Origin: Actinomycetota bacterium
GTDB taxonomy: Bacteria > Actinomycetota > Acidimicrobiia > IMCC26256 > BP-133
Direction of reading: 5' to 3'
NCBI GenBank assembly: GCA_030838815.1
Contig: JAUZEX010000359.1
Span: forward strand, 1 to 5,586
Length of the DNA: 5,586 nt
Shown here: one piece after another, positions 4,686 through 5,586 of the stretch
Numbering within the stretch: the first letter of the stretch is position 1
Layout of the letters: each line of letters begins with the position of its first letter
Translations under genes and position numbers: made by a program
Notes under the pieces: generated by a model
Databases searched by the model: none
Seen by the model: only the letters and a program-made list of their open reading frames with translations
Told to the model about the DNA's origin: nothing

Positions 4686-5516
4686 ATGGAGGCCGCCTTC
4701 TTCGATCTCGACAAGACCGTCATCGCCAAGAGCTCGGTCCTGGCCTTTGGCCGGCCTCTCTACCGGCACGGTCTGCTGTCCCGCTCGGCCCTGTTGAAGA
4801 GCGCCTACAACCAGGCGATCTACCGGCTGCGGGGCGCCGACGAGGCCCGGATGGAGCGGGCCCGCGACAGCATGCTGTCGGTCACCAGAGGCTGGGAGCA
4901 GGCGGAGGTCACCGGGATCGTCCGGGAGACATTCGAGAAGATCGTCGCCCCCATCATCTACGCCGAGGTCCTCGAGCTGTTCGAGGAGCACCTCGACGCC
5001 GGGCGCAAGATCTTCCTCGTCTCGTCGTCGCCGATCGAGATCGTCTCCCACCTCGCCGAGTACCTCGGGGTCGACGAGTGCATCGCCAGCCGGTCCCGCG
5101 TCGACGCCGACGGGCGCTACACCGGCGAGCTCGAGTTCTACGCCTACGGCCCTCACAAGGCGACGGCGATCCGCCACGCCGCCCAGCGCGACGGCATCGA
5201 CCTGGCCCGCTCCTACGCCTACTCCGACTCGATCACCGACGCCCCGATGCTCGAGCTCGTCGGCCATCCGGTGGCGGTCAACCCCGACCGGGAGCTGGCC
5301 CGGCTCGCCCGGCACAAGGAATGGGACATCCGGGAGTTCGATCAGCCCATCCGCCTGCGCCGGCGGGTCCCGACGCCGGGCCCGGCGCCGACGGCGGCTG
5401 TCGGCGGCGTCCTGGCCGCGGTCGGCCTCGGGGTGGCCGGCTATCGCTGGGCCCAGCACCGCCAGAAACCCCGGCTGGCGTTCGGGACCCGTCTCGCCTT
5501 CGGCCATCGGGGTTGA
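4686..5516 (+). CDS. HAD-IB family hydrolase (SerB-like, Rv3661 type) with C-terminal membrane segment
   Basis: A 276-residue HAD-superfamily phosphatase of subfamily IB. Motif I is FFDLDKT (Asp7 nucleophile, Asp9). The alpha-helical cap lies at about 20-95, motif II is FLVSSSP (Ser113), motif III is GPHKA (Lys158), and motif IV is AYSDSITDAPML (Asp181, Asp185). All catalytic residues are present. Pro/Arg-rich sequence (about 221-235) leads to a single hydrophobic segment (about 236-252, AVGGVLAAVGLGVAGYRW) and a short basic tail, so the enzyme is probably membrane-anchored with a cytoplasmic catalytic domain. The start must be ATG 4686, because an in-frame TGA lies at 4674-4676 and no other start intervenes. 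The substrate is unknown; the subfamily includes phosphoserine phosphatase-like enzymes, but serB function is not implied. The divergent position beside tadZ matches Rv3661 next to Rv3660c. The tail ends in two copies of RLAFG. Confidence 0.9.
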   Translation: MEAAFFDLDKTVIAKSSVLAFGRPLYRHGLLSRSALLKSAYNQAIYRLRGADEARMERARDSMLSVTRGWEQAEVTGIVRETFEKIVAPIIYAEVLELFEEHLDAGRKIFLVSSSPIEIVSHLAEYLGVDECIASRSRVDADGRYTGELEFYAYGPHKATAIRHAAQRDGIDLARSYAYSDSITDAPMLELVGHPVAVNPDRELARLARHKEWDIREFDQPIRLRRRVPTPGPAPTAAVGGVLAAVGLGVAGYRWAQHRQKPRLAFGTRLAFGHRG

Positions 5517-5529
5517 GGCCGGCCGCCTC
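5515..5529 (+). terminator. Weak hairpin at the end of the hydrolase gene
   Basis: GAGGC, loop CGGCC and GCCTC form a 5-bp stem that overlaps the stop codon. No T-tract follows, and coding-like sequence begins at once, so termination here is doubtful. Confidence 0.2.
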
Positions 5530-5586
5530 TGAACCACACGCGCTTCGGCGCCGGCTACGGGAAGCCGACGCCGGAGTGCCTGGAGG
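5529..5586 (+). other. Coding-like tail, possible fragment of a PLP-enzyme gene (runs off window)
   Basis: The plus-strand frame read from 5529 gives LNHTRFGAGYGKPTPECLE, and every one of its 19 codons ends in G or C. The other frames here have mixed third positions or stops. The frame lies in phase with the hydrolase but behind its TGA stop; only five codons separate the stop from Asn5532, and no ATG or GTG occurs, only CTG 5529 with a GAGG about 10 nt upstream. From memory, GAGYGKPTPE resembles a stretch in the C-terminal part of ACC deaminase/D-cysteine desulfhydrase-type PLP enzymes. It may thus be the 3' remnant of such a gene, a CTG-started gene, or chance. Too short to decide. Confidence 0.3.

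Noticed and set aside
4668..5537. Minus-strand open frame (289 codons) antisense to the hydrolase
   Set aside because: The plus strand has all HAD motifs. The antisense product is Val/Gly/Asp-rich without recognisable domains, the usual mirror of GC-rich codons.

Overview
The window is very GC-rich with strong third-position G/C bias. It carries a seven-gene Tad/Flp-type pilus cluster on the minus strand and, divergent from it, a HAD-IB hydrolase gene. This order (MinD-like tadZ/ssd, cpaF, tadB, tadC, DUF4244/Flp pilin, tadE, small TadE-like protein, with a HAD-IB hydrolase next to tadZ) matches the conserved actinobacterial locus known in Mycobacterium tuberculosis as Rv3660c-Rv3654c plus Rv3661. 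I therefore place the DNA in Actinomycetota. The class is not certain; an acidimicrobial or other non-mycobacterial lineage is possible.

Layout from left to right. Positions 1-471 (minus): 5' part of a gene for a secreted protein of unknown function with a clear signal peptide; its 3' end lies outside the window. Positions 472-613: intergenic, with a candidate terminator hairpin for the pilus operon and a duplicated Shine-Dalgarno for the secreted protein. Positions 614-4539 (minus): the pilus operon, transcribed from tadZ (right) to the small TadE-like gene (left). Positions 4540-4685: the divergent promoter region. Positions 4686-5516 (plus): HAD-IB hydrolase. Positions 5517-5586: a short plus-strand stretch with strongly coding-like codon use but no normal start, possibly a fragment of a PLP-enzyme gene.

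How the genes fit together (from knowledge of the family): TadZ localises the machine, the CpaF/TadA ATPase powers it, TadB and TadC form the membrane platform, and the small Flp-like pilin and TadE-like pseudopilins are the exported, polymerised subunits. No prepilin peptidase (TadV/CpaA), CpaB or secretin gene is in the window. A secretin is not expected in a monoderm. A peptidase would have to be encoded elsewhere.

The most distinctive sequence features are these. Five of the six operon junctions are 4-nt ATGA/GTGA overlaps. The only gap, in front of the pilin gene, is filled by three perfect 12-bp tandem repeats and a strong Shine-Dalgarno. TadZ has Met in place of the P-loop Lys. TadC has a 30-bp tandem duplication encoding an RPGR-rich leader. 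The secreted-protein gene has markedly lower GC3 than its neighbours. I see no CRISPR array, transposase, tRNA or rRNA.
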